Shown: piece after piece, positions 1 to 7,747 of the stretch
How the letters are laid out: every line of letters begins with the position of its first letter
Numbering within the stretch: the first letter of the stretch is position 1
Assembly: GCA_021818865.1 (NCBI GenBank)
Contig: JAKASX010000001.1
Location: forward strand, 62,001-126,000
From: Acidobacteriota bacterium
Lineage (GTDB): Bacteria; Acidobacteriota; Terriglobia; Acidiferrales; UBA7541
Direction of reading: 5' to 3'
Length of the DNA stretch: 64,000 bases
Notes under the pieces: model-generated
The model's database searches: none
Seen by the model: only the letters and a program-made list of their open reading frames with translations
What the model was told of the DNA's origin: nothing
Position numbers and translations under genes: made by a program

Positions 1-1037
1 GGCCCGGACAACTGTTTCAGCTTGTCCTTGTGTTCCACCAGCTTGACCACCGTATCCACAATCTGCGCGGTCAGCATCACGCTGTAACGCACGCCGCCAC
101 GAACGGCGGAGGAAAAGCGGTTTGTGCGGGTGGATGGAGGGGGCTGGTATCGAACGCCGATGTACCACATCGACTCGCCGTCCAGCTTGCCGTAGACGGG
201 GTGCAACGTAAGCGACAGAATTTTGCCCTGTCGCTCGATCGCAATCTGCACGGGTTTGCCTGCAGAGTCCTGAACCGTCTGGCCGAGGAGAAACCGGCTC
301 ACCGCTTCATTTCCATCGATCGACACGATGCGATCGCCGCCTTGGATGCCGTCCTTCGCGGCCGGCGTACCCGGCATGACTGACTTCACAAGGACGTTCT
401 CCACAGGGTAGCCGAGGAGATCGCCGAGAGCGTCATCGGCGGAAGTGGGGACGCTCAAGGGAATCCGTTGGCCGGCGCGATCCACCACCAGGTGCAGGCG
501 CGCGTTGGCTGGAACGAACATGGCATGCCAGATCGCATCGTCCCACGTGCGTACGGGCTTGCCGTTCACCGAAACGATCAAGTCGCCCGAGCGCAAGCCG
601 GCCTTTGCCGCCGGCGTGCCAGACATAACGAGGGAAACCTGCGGCCGTTGGCGGTAAAACGCCGGCTGGGCTCTGCCGCTCATGAACATCCCGGTGGCAA
701 TCACAAAGGCCAGCAGGATGTTCATCGTTGGCCCGGCGAGAATGATCAGCGCGCGCTGCCAGCGTTTTTTGGAGAGGAATTCGTCGGGCGCGCCGGTGCG
801 TTCTTCGGCGGGGTTTTCGCCCGCCATGCGCACGTAGCCGCCGATCGGCAACGCGCTCAACCGGTAATCGGTGGGTCCGCGCTTCACTCCCCACAGGCGC
901 GGTCCCATGCCTACAGAAAAGACCTCGACGCGCACTCCGCACAGGCGGGCCACGATGAAATGGCCCCATTCGTGAGCGACGATCATCACGCCGAGCAGGA
1001 AAATGACGGAGACGACGCTGATGAGGAAATCGTTCAT
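1..1037 (-). CDS. rseP: RIP zinc metalloprotease RseP (site-2 protease), 3' end cut by window
   Basis: Intramembrane zinc protease of the site-2 family, which in Gram-negatives cleaves anti-sigma factors and leftover signal peptides in the inner membrane. About 345 residues are visible of the roughly 450 usual; the C-terminal end lies beyond base 1. The start ATG at 1037 overlaps the dxr stop as ATGA, which fixes the start. The protein opens with a hydrophobic segment carrying HEWGH (about residues 22-26), the zinc-binding HExxH with its catalytic Glu. Two PDZ-type modules follow, each with a PAAKAGL/PAAKDGI-like ligand-loop signature around residues 130 and 210. Final gene visible of the uppS-cdsA-dxr-rseP operon, a common bacterial order. 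Identity is secure. Confidence 0.93.
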   Translation of the reverse strand, partial: MNDFLISVVSVIFLLGVMIVAHEWGHFIVARLCGVRVEVFSVGMGPRLWGVKRGPTDYRLSALPIGGYVRMAGENPAEERTGAPDEFLSKKRWQRALIILAGPTMNILLAFVIATGMFMSGRAQPAFYRQRPQVSLVMSGTPAAKAGLRSGDLIVSVNGKPVRTWDDAIWHAMFVPANARLHLVVDRAGQRIPLSVPTSADDALGDLLGYPVENVLVKSVMPGTPAAKDGIQGGDRIVSIDGNEAVSRFLLGQTVQDSAGKPVQIAIERQGKILSLTLHPVYGKLDGESMWYIGVRYQPPPSTRTNRFSSAVRGGVRYSVMLTAQIVDTVVKLVEHKDKLKQLSG

Positions 1038-2212
1038 GAAACTCTGGCCTCTCTCCGGCTCACTTCTTCGGCCGCTAGGCGTCGAGCTTCCCCGTCGGCT
1101 TCGAGCACGTCTTCGATCCGTTCGAACCTCATGCGGGGCATACGATCGAGCACCTGCTCGATCACCTGCGCGATGCCGGGAAACGGCAGCCGGCGATCGA
1201 GAAACGCCGCAACGGCGATTTCATCGGCCGCATTCAAAGCGCAGGGCAACGGGCCGCCGGCGCGGAGCGCGTGGCGAGCCAGGCCCAGGCACGGGAATTT
1301 TTCCGCCGGCACGGGTTCGAAATCGAGCCGCATCCGCGTCCAGTCGAGCGAGAAACCGCTGGCGGGCAGCCGATCGGGAAACGTGAGCGCGTATTGGATG
1401 GGTATCCGCATGTCGGGAGGGCCCAATTGCGCCACGACCGACCCATCCAGAAATTCCACCATGGAGTGAATGGTGGACTGGGGATGGATCACCACGTCAA
1501 TCTGGTCGGGAGCCGCGTCGAACAGCCAGCGCGCCTCGATCACCTCGAAACCCTTGTTCGTCAGCGTGGCCGAATCCACGGTGATGCGCCGGCCCATCCT
1601 CCAATTAGGATGCGCCAGCGCCTGGTCCGGCGTCACGGCGTCCAGATCCTCAATCGGCGTGCGGCGAAACGGCCCGCCCGAAGCGGTCAAGACGAGACGG
1701 CGCAATTCCTTTCGCTGGCCCGCGCGCAAGCATTGATGAATGGCGCTGTGCTCGCTGTCGATCGGCAACATTGGCACGCCGGCGCGGCGCGCGGCCTTCG
1801 TCACCACTTCCCCGGCGGCGACCAGAACTTCCTTGTTGGCGAGCGCGATCGTTTTTCCTTGCTCGATGGCCTTGTAGGTCGCGGGAAGGCCGACCACACC
1901 CACCGCGGCGGAAATCAGCAGATCGGCTTCGGGATCGGTCGCGACGCGTTCGATGCCTTCCGTGCCCCAGACGATTTCCGGCAGCGGATCGAGGCGCGCG
2001 GCGCGAAGCCGTTCGGCCAGTTCGGCCGCGCCCGCGCGAGTTTGCGTCGAAACGAGCGCCGGCCGGTGCTTGACGACCTGGCGCGCCAATTCCTCGACGC
2101 TCGTGCCGGCTGCCAGCCCGCGAACCACGAAGCGGTCACGAAGCGATTCCATCACTTCCAGGGATTGCCGCCCGATCGATCCTGTAGAACCCAGCAGTGC
2201 AACTCGTTTCAT
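1034..2212 (-). CDS. dxr: 1-deoxy-D-xylulose 5-phosphate reductoisomerase
   Basis: Cytosolic NADPH-dependent enzyme converting DXP to 2-C-methyl-D-erythritol 4-phosphate, the first committed step of the MEP isoprenoid pathway. The N-terminus MKRVALLGSTGSIG is the NADPH-binding Rossmann loop. IDSEHSAIHQCL carries metal and substrate contacts, and the HPNWRMG and DSATLTNKGFEVIEA blocks are family hallmarks. The frame is open to 2278, but the ATG at 2212 puts the nucleotide-binding loop at the N-terminus and starts 20 bases after the cdsA stop; the longer form would overlap cdsA. Length about 392 residues, normal. Its product feeds the polyprenyl chemistry of uppS, two genes upstream. Confidence 0.96.
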   Translation of the reverse strand: MKRVALLGSTGSIGRQSLEVMESLRDRFVVRGLAAGTSVEELARQVVKHRPALVSTQTRAGAAELAERLRAARLDPLPEIVWGTEGIERVATDPEADLLISAAVGVVGLPATYKAIEQGKTIALANKEVLVAAGEVVTKAARRAGVPMLPIDSEHSAIHQCLRAGQRKELRRLVLTASGGPFRRTPIEDLDAVTPDQALAHPNWRMGRRITVDSATLTNKGFEVIEARWLFDAAPDQIDVVIHPQSTIHSMVEFLDGSVVAQLGPPDMRIPIQYALTFPDRLPASGFSLDWTRMRLDFEPVPAEKFPCLGLARHALRAGGPLPCALNAADEIAVAAFLDRRLPFPGIAQVIEQVLDRMPRMRFERIEDVLEADGEARRLAAEEVSRREARVS

Positions 2213-2232
2213 TTGGCTCGCTTGCGATGCAT

Positions 2233-3108
2233 TCAGCGAAGATGGCCGCTCAAGGTCAATATCCACAAATACCACCAAGCGACCGGCGCGGCGAGTGTGA
2301 GGCTATCAATGCGGTCGAGCATTCCCCCATGGCCGGGCAGGAGCTGGCCCGAATCCTTTACTCCCGCACTTCGCTTATAGCTCGATTCTAGCAGGTCGCC
2401 CACCTGCCCCGCGAGGTTGGCGGCGACGGCGAGTGCCAGGAGCGTAACCATAGACGCGTCGAGCCATCTGGCCGCAACCAAAGCCACCACAACCGATCCC
2501 AGAAGATTCGCGGCCGCTCCTTCCCATGTTTTCTTTGGACTCAAGACCGGCGCCATAGGCATGCGCCCGATCGACCTGCCCACAAGGTAGGCCGACGTGT
2601 CTCCCACCCACATCATGACCAGCAGCAGGAGCAGGTAACGCCGACCCTCCGGCAGCCCCAGCATCCGCACTAAATAGCTGAGTGGCAGGGCCACGAAAAC
2701 CATCCCGCCGGCGCTCGCCACCAAGGCCCCCAGGCGTTTGCTCACCGGAATCCGGCTGAAGGTGGCGAGAAGCCCCAACCCGACCACAAACAGGATCAAG
2801 ATGGCCTCGATCCCGCCGGGAATACCATGCCATGCGGAAACGGTCATGCGGTCGGGCAATCGGCCGTCGGCATCGGCGGCCTGGCGCCATTGATTGAAGA
2901 CGATCAGCAACGAGCAAAGCGTCGTCCATTGCACGTAACCGGAAAATCCCGCCAGATCACCCATCCGAAAAAATTCCCAGAGCGAAAGCAGGATCACCAC
3001 GCCGGCAGCACCCGCCAGCAACCACACCGGAGCCAGCAAGACCAAGGCTACCGTGGCCGGCACCAGAATCACCACCGTCAACGCGCGCTTCCAGAACACC
3101 GTTGGCAT
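2233..3108 (-). CDS. cdsA: Phosphatidate cytidylyltransferase (CDP-diglyceride synthase)
   Basis: Integral membrane enzyme making CDP-diacylglycerol from phosphatidate and CTP, the branch point for phospholipid synthesis. The 291-residue protein is strongly hydrophobic with about seven or eight membrane segments, the first starting near residue 8. The C-terminal signature SSYKRSAGVKDSGQLLPGHGG followed by MLDRIDS matches the CDP-diglyceride synthase signature, including the KR and KDSG residues and the catalytic-region Asp residues. An LSPKKTWEG block lies upstream of it, also typical. It sits 44 bases after uppS and just before dxr, so these genes are probably cotranscribed. Confidence 0.95.
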   Translation of the reverse strand: MPTVFWKRALTVVILVPATVALVLLAPVWLLAGAAGVVILLSLWEFFRMGDLAGFSGYVQWTTLCSLLIVFNQWRQAADADGRLPDRMTVSAWHGIPGGIEAILILFVVGLGLLATFSRIPVSKRLGALVASAGGMVFVALPLSYLVRMLGLPEGRRYLLLLLVMMWVGDTSAYLVGRSIGRMPMAPVLSPKKTWEGAAANLLGSVVVALVAARWLDASMVTLLALAVAANLAGQVGDLLESSYKRSAGVKDSGQLLPGHGGMLDRIDSLTLAAPVAWWYLWILTLSGHLR

Positions 3109-3152
3109 GCCCCTCCCGGGCTAAATCAGGCTCAGTTCGACCGTCCGACGGC

Positions 3153-3953
3153 TTATTCGGCCGACGCACTCGCCGGGCGCATCGCCGTTTTCGCCCCCGG
3201 CCCCAAACCGCCGTAGCGGCGCTCGCGCCGCTGATATTCGATGAGGGCTTCGAGCAGTTTGGCTCCATGAAAATCCGGCCACAGCGTTTCGGTGACGTAG
3301 ATTTCAGCGTAGGCGATCTGCCACAGCAGGAAATTACTGACTCGCATTTCTCCGCTCGTGCGAACCAGCAGATCGGGATCGGGCAGGCCGGCCGTATAGA
3401 GATGGTCGGAAATCGTCTGCTCGTCCACTTCATCCGAAATCGGGCCGCTTTCGCGCTTTTCGCGCAGAATCGCGTTGAAGGCGTCCACGAGTTCCGCTCG
3501 TCCGCCATAGTTCAGCGCGACCACCAGCTTCATTCCCGTATTCCCACCGGTGAGCTTCATCGCATCGTCCAGGTCGCGTTGCACCGCAGCCGGCAACTGG
3601 CTGCCGCGGCCGATGACGAGCAGCCGGATATTATTCTTGTGAATCACCGGCAATTCCTTGCGCAGGTATTCGCGCAGGAGGCGCATCAGGAATTCCACTT
3701 CGGCCTGAGGGCGGCGCCAGTTTTCCACGGAAAATGCGTAGAGCGTCAGCGCCTCGATTCCCAGCCGCGCCGAGCTTTCAATCACTTCGCGCGCGGTGCG
3801 CACACCCGCGCGATGACCGGCCACGCGCGGCAAATGACGCCGCTCTGCCCATCGCCCGTTCCCATCCATGATGATCGCGACATTGCGCGGAAGGCGGGTC
3901 AAATCCAATTGTTCCAGCAGGCGGGCTTCTGCGCGATTCGACGGCTTCAGCAA
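3153..3953 (-). CDS. uppS: Isoprenyl transferase (undecaprenyl diphosphate synthase)
   Basis: Cis-prenyltransferase that extends farnesyl diphosphate with isopentenyl diphosphate to C55 undecaprenyl diphosphate, the lipid carrier for peptidoglycan and surface glycans. The P-loop-like motif NVAIIMDGNGRWA (about residues 24-36) carries the catalytic Asp. YAFSVENWRRP and the C-terminal DLLVRTSGEMRVSNFLLWQ block are diagnostic. At 266 residues it is normal length with a short N-terminal extension. First gene of the minus-strand operon; any promoter should lie in the roughly 290 bases between this start and the plus-strand gene at 4246. Confidence 0.95.
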   Translation of the reverse strand: MLKPSNRAEARLLEQLDLTRLPRNVAIIMDGNGRWAERRHLPRVAGHRAGVRTAREVIESSARLGIEALTLYAFSVENWRRPQAEVEFLMRLLREYLRKELPVIHKNNIRLLVIGRGSQLPAAVQRDLDDAMKLTGGNTGMKLVVALNYGGRAELVDAFNAILREKRESGPISDEVDEQTISDHLYTAGLPDPDLLVRTSGEMRVSNFLLWQIAYAEIYVTETLWPDFHGAKLLEALIEYQRRERRYGGLGPGAKTAMRPASASAE

Positions 3954-4245
3954 CGGTTCGAGCGCCCTCGTCGGTTCTCGGGGTCGAAGCTAGCATACGC
4001 CGTCAGTTGGCGCAACCGAGTGCGGCTTGGTCGCTTCCCTTCGCTGCGGCGCCGAGCGGAACAGCGACCGGATGCGGAAGCGGGACTTCCCTTCCCGCAA
4101 AGCGAGTATCTCGGCTGAGCGCCTCCGGGAGAGGAGGGCCGGGCGACAGGGCGGTGTATGGCGACAAGGCCTCGGGGTTTATCATTAGGAAACAACGAAC
4201 GAAGAGGCTATGTACTTAGTAGTAACGGAGGAGGAGACTGTAACC
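3954..4245. other. Intergenic region between divergent uppS and a small hypothetical gene
   Basis: About 290 bases separate the start of uppS (minus) from the small plus-strand gene at 4246. Both promoters should lie here, but I cannot place convincing -35/-10 boxes. The right part turns A/T-rich around 4180-4215. No RNA gene or repeat is visible. Confidence 0.4.
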
Positions 4246-4632
4246 ATGTCGGCGGCTTGCCAGTACCCGCTTTGCCGCAACACCGTTCCCGCGGTGCTCG
4301 AGAGAGAAGGTTTCTGCCCGTTGCATTTCCTCAAAAGGCTCGATGCCCAGTGCTCCGAAATCCGCCGGGAGACGCTGGCTGGGCGTTTGGACGGGCACCG
4401 CTCGGCGGAAATTAACGAATTTCTTTCGACGCGCGCGGCCGCCTTGGCCCAACTCGCCACCTGCGGAGCCCGACTGCGCGACGATACGCGGCCTTGCCTG
4501 CTCAGCGTCTTCCTGACGCTCATCAATCTGGGGGAACGCGTGGCTCGCGCCAGGGATGAAGAGCGGCAGGAAGCTCCGTTCGCTTCGATGGGGCCTCGGC
4601 TGGTCGCACAGTCCTCGGCCGGCGCGAAGTAA
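4246..4632 (+). CDS. Small hypothetical protein with Cys/His cluster
   Basis: I do not recognise this 128-residue protein. The ATG at 4246 is preferred over the upstream in-frame ATG at 4210 because GGAGGAGGAG lies just before it. The N-terminus has C-x4-C followed about 14 residues later by C-x2-H (residues about 5-27), spaced like a small zinc-binding knuckle. The rest is helical and charged with two further cysteines and no signal peptide or membrane segment. It stands alone between the uppS operon and the accessory island. Function unknown; a small cytosolic metal-binding or regulatory protein is only a guess. Confidence 0.6.
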   Translation: MSAACQYPLCRNTVPAVLEREGFCPLHFLKRLDAQCSEIRRETLAGRLDGHRSAEINEFLSTRAAALAQLATCGARLRDDTRPCLLSVFLTLINLGERVARARDEERQEAPFASMGPRLVAQSSAGAK

Positions 4633-4777
4633 CCACCAGCCGCCGCCGACGCCACCACGCGCGTTTTTCTCCCGACGAGCTTCGGTTAACAGGTTCCCGC
4701 TGTAAATTCCAAGTGCTTTCTTTGGTGTCGATTACGGCCCAAGCGAGCCTACCAAACCTTCCTCGATTGTCCGTAAA
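4633..4777. other. Left flank of the accessory island
   Basis: Non-coding stretch after the small Cys/His gene. It holds no gene I can support and ends in the TGTCCGTAA-type motif at 4766-4789. No terminator is obvious. Confidence 0.3.
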
Positions 4778-4789
4778 TTGTCCGCAAAA
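4766..4789 (+). repeat. TGTCCGTAA-type double motif, left copy
   Basis: Two near-identical halves in tandem, TTGTCCGTAAA and TTGTCCGCAAA. A closely similar double motif in the same orientation occurs at 12118-12140, at the other side of the accessory island and exactly where the RHS fragment loses its reading frame. It may be a mobile-element end or recombination scar. Confidence 0.5.
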
Positions 4790-5017
4790 GTCAGGCTCGC
4801 TCGCGGACTCAAGAAAGCACGAGCAAACTCGGCTCAGTTCCCGATTCGTTGCCATGGTTTCAACTTTCCCCTCGCCAATGCCATCTTCAAGCGGGCGGGA
4901 ATGATCGAAGAATTGAGGGCCGCCGCGCGAGACGCCGTTCGTTGCCAGTTCGACGAGGCCAGCCGCCCGAGCGTGATCCGTCTTCACCTCGTCAAACTTG
5001 CGGTCATCGCGGCTTGA
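4778..5017 (+). pseudogene. Remnant of a HicB-like antitoxin
   Basis: The last ~40 residues (MIEELRAAARDAVRCQFDEA, then RPSVIRLHLVKLAVIAA) look like the C-terminal half of the small HicB-like antitoxins that accompany HicA toxins, where the usual ending is RLHxVRDEVIAA. Upstream, the frame loses the expected beta-strand N-terminus (a normal antitoxin begins with a hydrophobic strand and an acidic/Gly turn) and runs straight into the TGTCCGTAA motif. The only upstream start in frame is a weak TTG. I read this as a 5'-truncated, decayed antitoxin followed 10 bases later by the matching toxin remnant. Confidence 0.5.
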
Positions 5018-5026
5018 GACTGCCGC

Positions 5027-5380
5027 TTGACTGGGCGGCGAGTGACTCGCCCGCTCCGCCAATACGGTTATGAAGTCACCCGCCAAACCGGCGGCCACCT
5101 CCGACTCACCAGCAAAGCGCAAGGTGCTCAGCGCCACGTCACCATCCCCGCCCACAACCCGCTCAAAATCGGTACGCTGAGTGCGGGCCTCGCCGAAGTC
5201 GCCTCCTCTCTTGTACACGAACACCTGCTTTCCGGGCGCTGGGACCTCCTCTCGGAAGCCCAAGCCACCCGCTGGGTGGTGTCCAGCGCTGCCAAACTGC
5301 TTTCCATGGCCGATTCCGGAGCATCCCGATCGCCCTTCCGGACACCCCGATCGGTGATCGGCTTGGCCTCGGAACGGTGA
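5027..5380 (+). pseudogene. Remnant of a HicA-like mRNA interferase toxin
   Basis: Residues about 10-60 match the HicA double-stranded RNA-binding fold: LRQYGYEVTRQTGGHLRLTS, then HVTIPAHNPLKIGTL, with the catalytic-type His in GGHLRL. The usual N-terminus RLPxD is present but in the preceding frame (LRLPLD, just before 5027), implying a frameshift, and the frame begins with TTG. After about residue 65 the sequence stops resembling HicA and reads into the 23-bp repeat array. HicA proteins are about 60-80 residues, so the 117-residue frame is not natural. Most likely a broken toxin interrupted at its 3' end by a transposon end. Confidence 0.5.
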
Positions 5381-5473
5381 TCACTTTCACCCCGGAATGG
5401 TGATCGGAATCAGCCCGGAATCCTGATCGGAATCATGTCGGAACGCTGATCGGCTTCGCCCGGAACCCGCATC
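5323..5473. repeat. Tandem 23-bp repeats resembling an IS21-type transposon end
   Basis: At least four clear 23-base units run back to back from 5369 to 5460 with consensus YCGGAAYSSTGATCGGMWTC, preceded by a degenerate unit at 5346-5368, more diverged sequence from about 5323, and a partial unit at 5461-5473. Arrays of TGATCGG-containing repeats like this are what I recall at termini of IS21-family elements, where the transposase binds several end repeats. No istA/istB gene is nearby, so this would be an orphan end. A CRISPR is excluded because there are no spacers. Confidence 0.55.
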
Positions 5474-5616
5474 TACCCCCGTCCCCATGCCGCAAGCATG
5501 GCTCCTCCGGCGTCTACGGTGCTCTGCGGTAACCACCGGTAACCAGCGCCAATCGCTAACTTAATAGCTAACCGGAGCCGGGCGGACTCGTCGTCGCCCA
5601 GTGCTCGCTCCGTGGG
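5474..5616. other. Non-coding gap between repeat array and lipoprotein gene
   Basis: Contains short palindromes (for example CATGCCGCAAGCATG near 5497 and TAGC-type symmetry near 5560) and duplicated GGTAACCA words, but no gene or recognisable terminator that I can support. Confidence 0.3.
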
Positions 5617-6153
5617 TCAGCGCCGCTGCGCCGTCCTCCCAGGTGGGAATGTTGTGACAACCAGCCCCTCAGCCACCGTAGTCGTTTCCCGACGGCCCGG
5701 GTGCGCCACCACGACCGTGTTCATGTAAATCCTTGATCCACTTGCGAAGGACACGCCGATGAGCAGATCGTCAGGGTCCGCCCCTGCCTGCCAAAGATCG
5801 GCCTCGATGAGTTGGTCGGCTCCTGTCGTCTCCGCCGCATCGCGGTAACCCAACCATTTGATCGCCCTTCCGGGACGAAAAGAAAACTGAACCCGGCCGC
5901 TCTCCCCCTGGCTTTCGGAGCTCCCACGACTGGCTCTGCACAGGGGGAACGTGGACTTGTACAGCGTCCTGCCGTCCAGTTTCACCTCGAGACTCATTGC
6001 CGGTCCTCCGCAGGTCGCAAACCAAAACCACACGGGGCCGCTCTGCGCCTGTGTCCCGGAAGGGAAGCAAGCAGCGAGCAAAATAGGCAAGGTGGTGAGC
6101 AAAAGCCACTCCCTCCGGTTCGAGCGCCGGACTGCGCCTTCACGGACTCTCAT
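5617..6153 (-). CDS. Predicted lipoprotein of unknown function, downstream of RHS cassette A
   Basis: Unrecognised 178-residue exported protein. The ATG at 6153 follows GGGAGGTGCAGCA, a good ribosome binding site, and gives a classic lipoprotein signal: Arg-rich n-region (RRSNRREW), hydrophobic core and lipobox LAAC with Cys near residue 26. The mature part is rich in beta-strand-like stretches (VWFWFATCGGP, LEVKLDGRTLYKS, RVQFSFRPGRAIKWLGY) and has a pair of cysteines. It follows RHS cassette A by about 140 bases on the same strand, the position of a toxin-linked immunity or accessory gene, but nothing in the sequence proves that role. It shows no similarity to the two paralogous exported proteins next to the other RHS fragments. 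Confidence 0.6.
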   Translation of the reverse strand: MRVREGAVRRSNRREWLLLTTLPILLAACFPSGTQAQSGPVWFWFATCGGPAMSLEVKLDGRTLYKSTFPLCRASRGSSESQGESGRVQFSFRPGRAIKWLGYRDAAETTGADQLIEADLWQAGADPDDLLIGVSFASGSRIYMNTVVVAHPGRRETTTVAEGLVVTTFPPGRTAQRR

Positions 6154-6295
6154 TGCTGCACCTCCCGGGCGTCTTCCAGATACCCCCAAAGTCGCGGGAC
6201 AGTAGGATAGGCGAGGGTCCCGGTGAGCGGGGCGGGCGAGAACCCGCTGCATCTAGATGCATCGCTACTCCCTGGAATGCCCCAAGCGAACCGCA

Positions 6296-7660
6296 TCATC
6301 CAACCGTTGGACCTGTCACCGGATCTGTAATAAACGGCGGTGCCGCAGGGCATGGTGACCCCGCTGGAACATTGATTATCGCCGGAACCCTACCGGGCTC
6401 GGGCCCCGTGGGGAGCTCTATGATCACTTGACCGGGATTTATGAACTCCAAGTAATAGCGGATGTTATTGAAACCCATGGGCGGAGGCCCCCCGATGACG
6501 TCCGTGGCACCTTGGAAGGAAACCCCCATGCCGGGGAAGTACCCGCTGATTTGGAGAGCATAGGGTGCCAGCCCCGCACCGCTGCCCACGCCGAACTCCG
6601 AGGGCACCACCGCCGCCGAGCCCGCTTGTACCTTCGCTCCAGGGATTCCGCCCTGAAAACCTACTTTCGCTGGGTTACCTTGGAGTACGCGTGCCGACAC
6701 GTCACACATTTTCGTCTGTCCCGGCGCTTGCGGTGCCGTTTGGTCCCCGCCGATCCCGAGGGCCAGCGGATAAGCCAGACCGGGCCACCAAAAGCCGGCC
6801 CCGCCCTCGATGGACTGTCCGTTGATGGCGTCAAGCATCCCTGCGGCGCAGCCGGCGCTGTCCCAGCATTCGATGACAGAGTAAACAGAGTCGGGCGGTG
6901 CCAGCAACCCCAGCGCACCGCAGGGAACGTCGCCACCATCCACGTAGCAGTTGCCACCGCCCCAATAATAATCGTTCCCGCCACCGCCTCCGCCCCAAGT
7001 TCCTCCGCCTTCGGTTGGCCCGTCGCCGCAGCTAGGTAGAGAATTGTTTCCGCCGCCCGCAACGTCGGCCCGACCGGCGACAAGGCAGACCGCGACGAGA
7101 CCGAGAGGATCGTTGAGCGTGGTGGGGTTGTTCAGAACGTAGGAATACCCGTTCATGGATTGCGGATCGCCAGCCGAGCCGCCGAGTGGATCGGGACTCA
7201 TGAAGCGGCCCAGACGCGGGTTGTAGTAACGGGCATAGGCGTAGTAGTTTCCTGTTTCCGAATCGGATTCGTAGCCGGTGAATTTGTACGTCGGCGAACA
7301 AGACGTGTTGTAGTCGTTTTCCCGCCCGTAGGGGTAATAATCGGCGCTGAAGCACACGTTCCCGCTGAAATCGGTGACCGCTCGCGTTGAGCCAATCGCG
7401 TCCACGAAATAATAGTAGACGTTGCCGGAGGAGTCCTTCCACGCGATGCGGCGACCGGCGAAGAAAATGTAATCGCGCTCCATTCCACCGCTCGTGTTTG
7501 TCTCTTCGATCACCTGGCCAGTATACGCGCGCCAGAAGAGCGTGCCGCTGGATTTTTCGACGCGCGGTCCGTCGCCGTCGTACATGTAATTCACGCCGTT
7601 GGCGCCGGTGATTTCGTTCGCGCCGTTGAACGTGTAGCTGTACAGCGCGTCGCCCGTCAT
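6296..7660 (-). CDS. RHS-core fragment A with unique C-terminal tip
   Basis: A 454-residue frame beginning inside RHS/YD-repeat sequence (YTFNGANEITGANGVNYMYD) and running through the RHS-associated core: RDYIFFAGRRIAW, GSTRAVTD, YYPYGRE, FTGYESDSETGNYYAYARYYNPRLGRF. It ends the core with NDPLGL, the DPxGL border after which polymorphic-toxin tips diverge. The unique tip (~270 residues) has a Gly-rich linker, several cysteines and long hydrophobic/Pro-Gly stretches; I recognise no catalytic domain. Homology to the other cores begins near 7705, right after an in-frame TAG, and there is no convincing ribosome binding site. It therefore looks like a 5'-truncated orphan cassette rather than a complete RHS gene. 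Confidence 0.7.
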   Translation of the reverse strand: MTGDALYSYTFNGANEITGANGVNYMYDGDGPRVEKSSGTLFWRAYTGQVIEETNTSGGMERDYIFFAGRRIAWKDSSGNVYYYFVDAIGSTRAVTDFSGNVCFSADYYPYGRENDYNTSCSPTYKFTGYESDSETGNYYAYARYYNPRLGRFMSPDPLGGSAGDPQSMNGYSYVLNNPTTLNDPLGLVAVCLVAGRADVAGGGNNSLPSCGDGPTEGGGTWGGGGGGNDYYWGGGNCYVDGGDVPCGALGLLAPPDSVYSVIECWDSAGCAAGMLDAINGQSIEGGAGFWWPGLAYPLALGIGGDQTAPQAPGQTKMCDVSARVLQGNPAKVGFQGGIPGAKVQAGSAAVVPSEFGVGSGAGLAPYALQISGYFPGMGVSFQGATDVIGGPPPMGFNNIRYYLEFINPGQVIIELPTGPEPGRVPAIINVPAGSPCPAAPPFITDPVTGPTVG

Positions 7661-7700
7661 GTCGCCATCAGCATCGTAGCTGGACCCGTTGCTCGAAATG
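7120..7700 (-). repeat. RHS-core DNA repeat, copy 1
   Basis: About 580 bases nearly identical to copies at 9395-10020 and (partly) 11240-11520. For example GATCACCTGGCCAGTATACG occurs in all three, at about 7509, 9779 and 11285. The copies diverge abruptly on both sides, consistent with duplication of the core as a recombination platform for tips. Confidence 0.8.
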
Positions 7701-7747
7701 AGGCTGCTTGCCTAGGCGGAGGCCGCAGGCTCAATGCTGGGGCGGCG

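Noticed and set aside
468-1469. A long plus-strand frame over rseP and dxr
   Set aside because: Shadow of two well-recognised minus-strand genes.
4523-5263. A 246-residue minus-strand frame across the HicBA region
   Set aside because: No recognisable family, and the plus strand shows HicA- and HicB-like motifs over part of it.
5323-5473. Possible CRISPR array
   Set aside because: The 23-base units are directly adjacent with no spacers and no cas genes are nearby.
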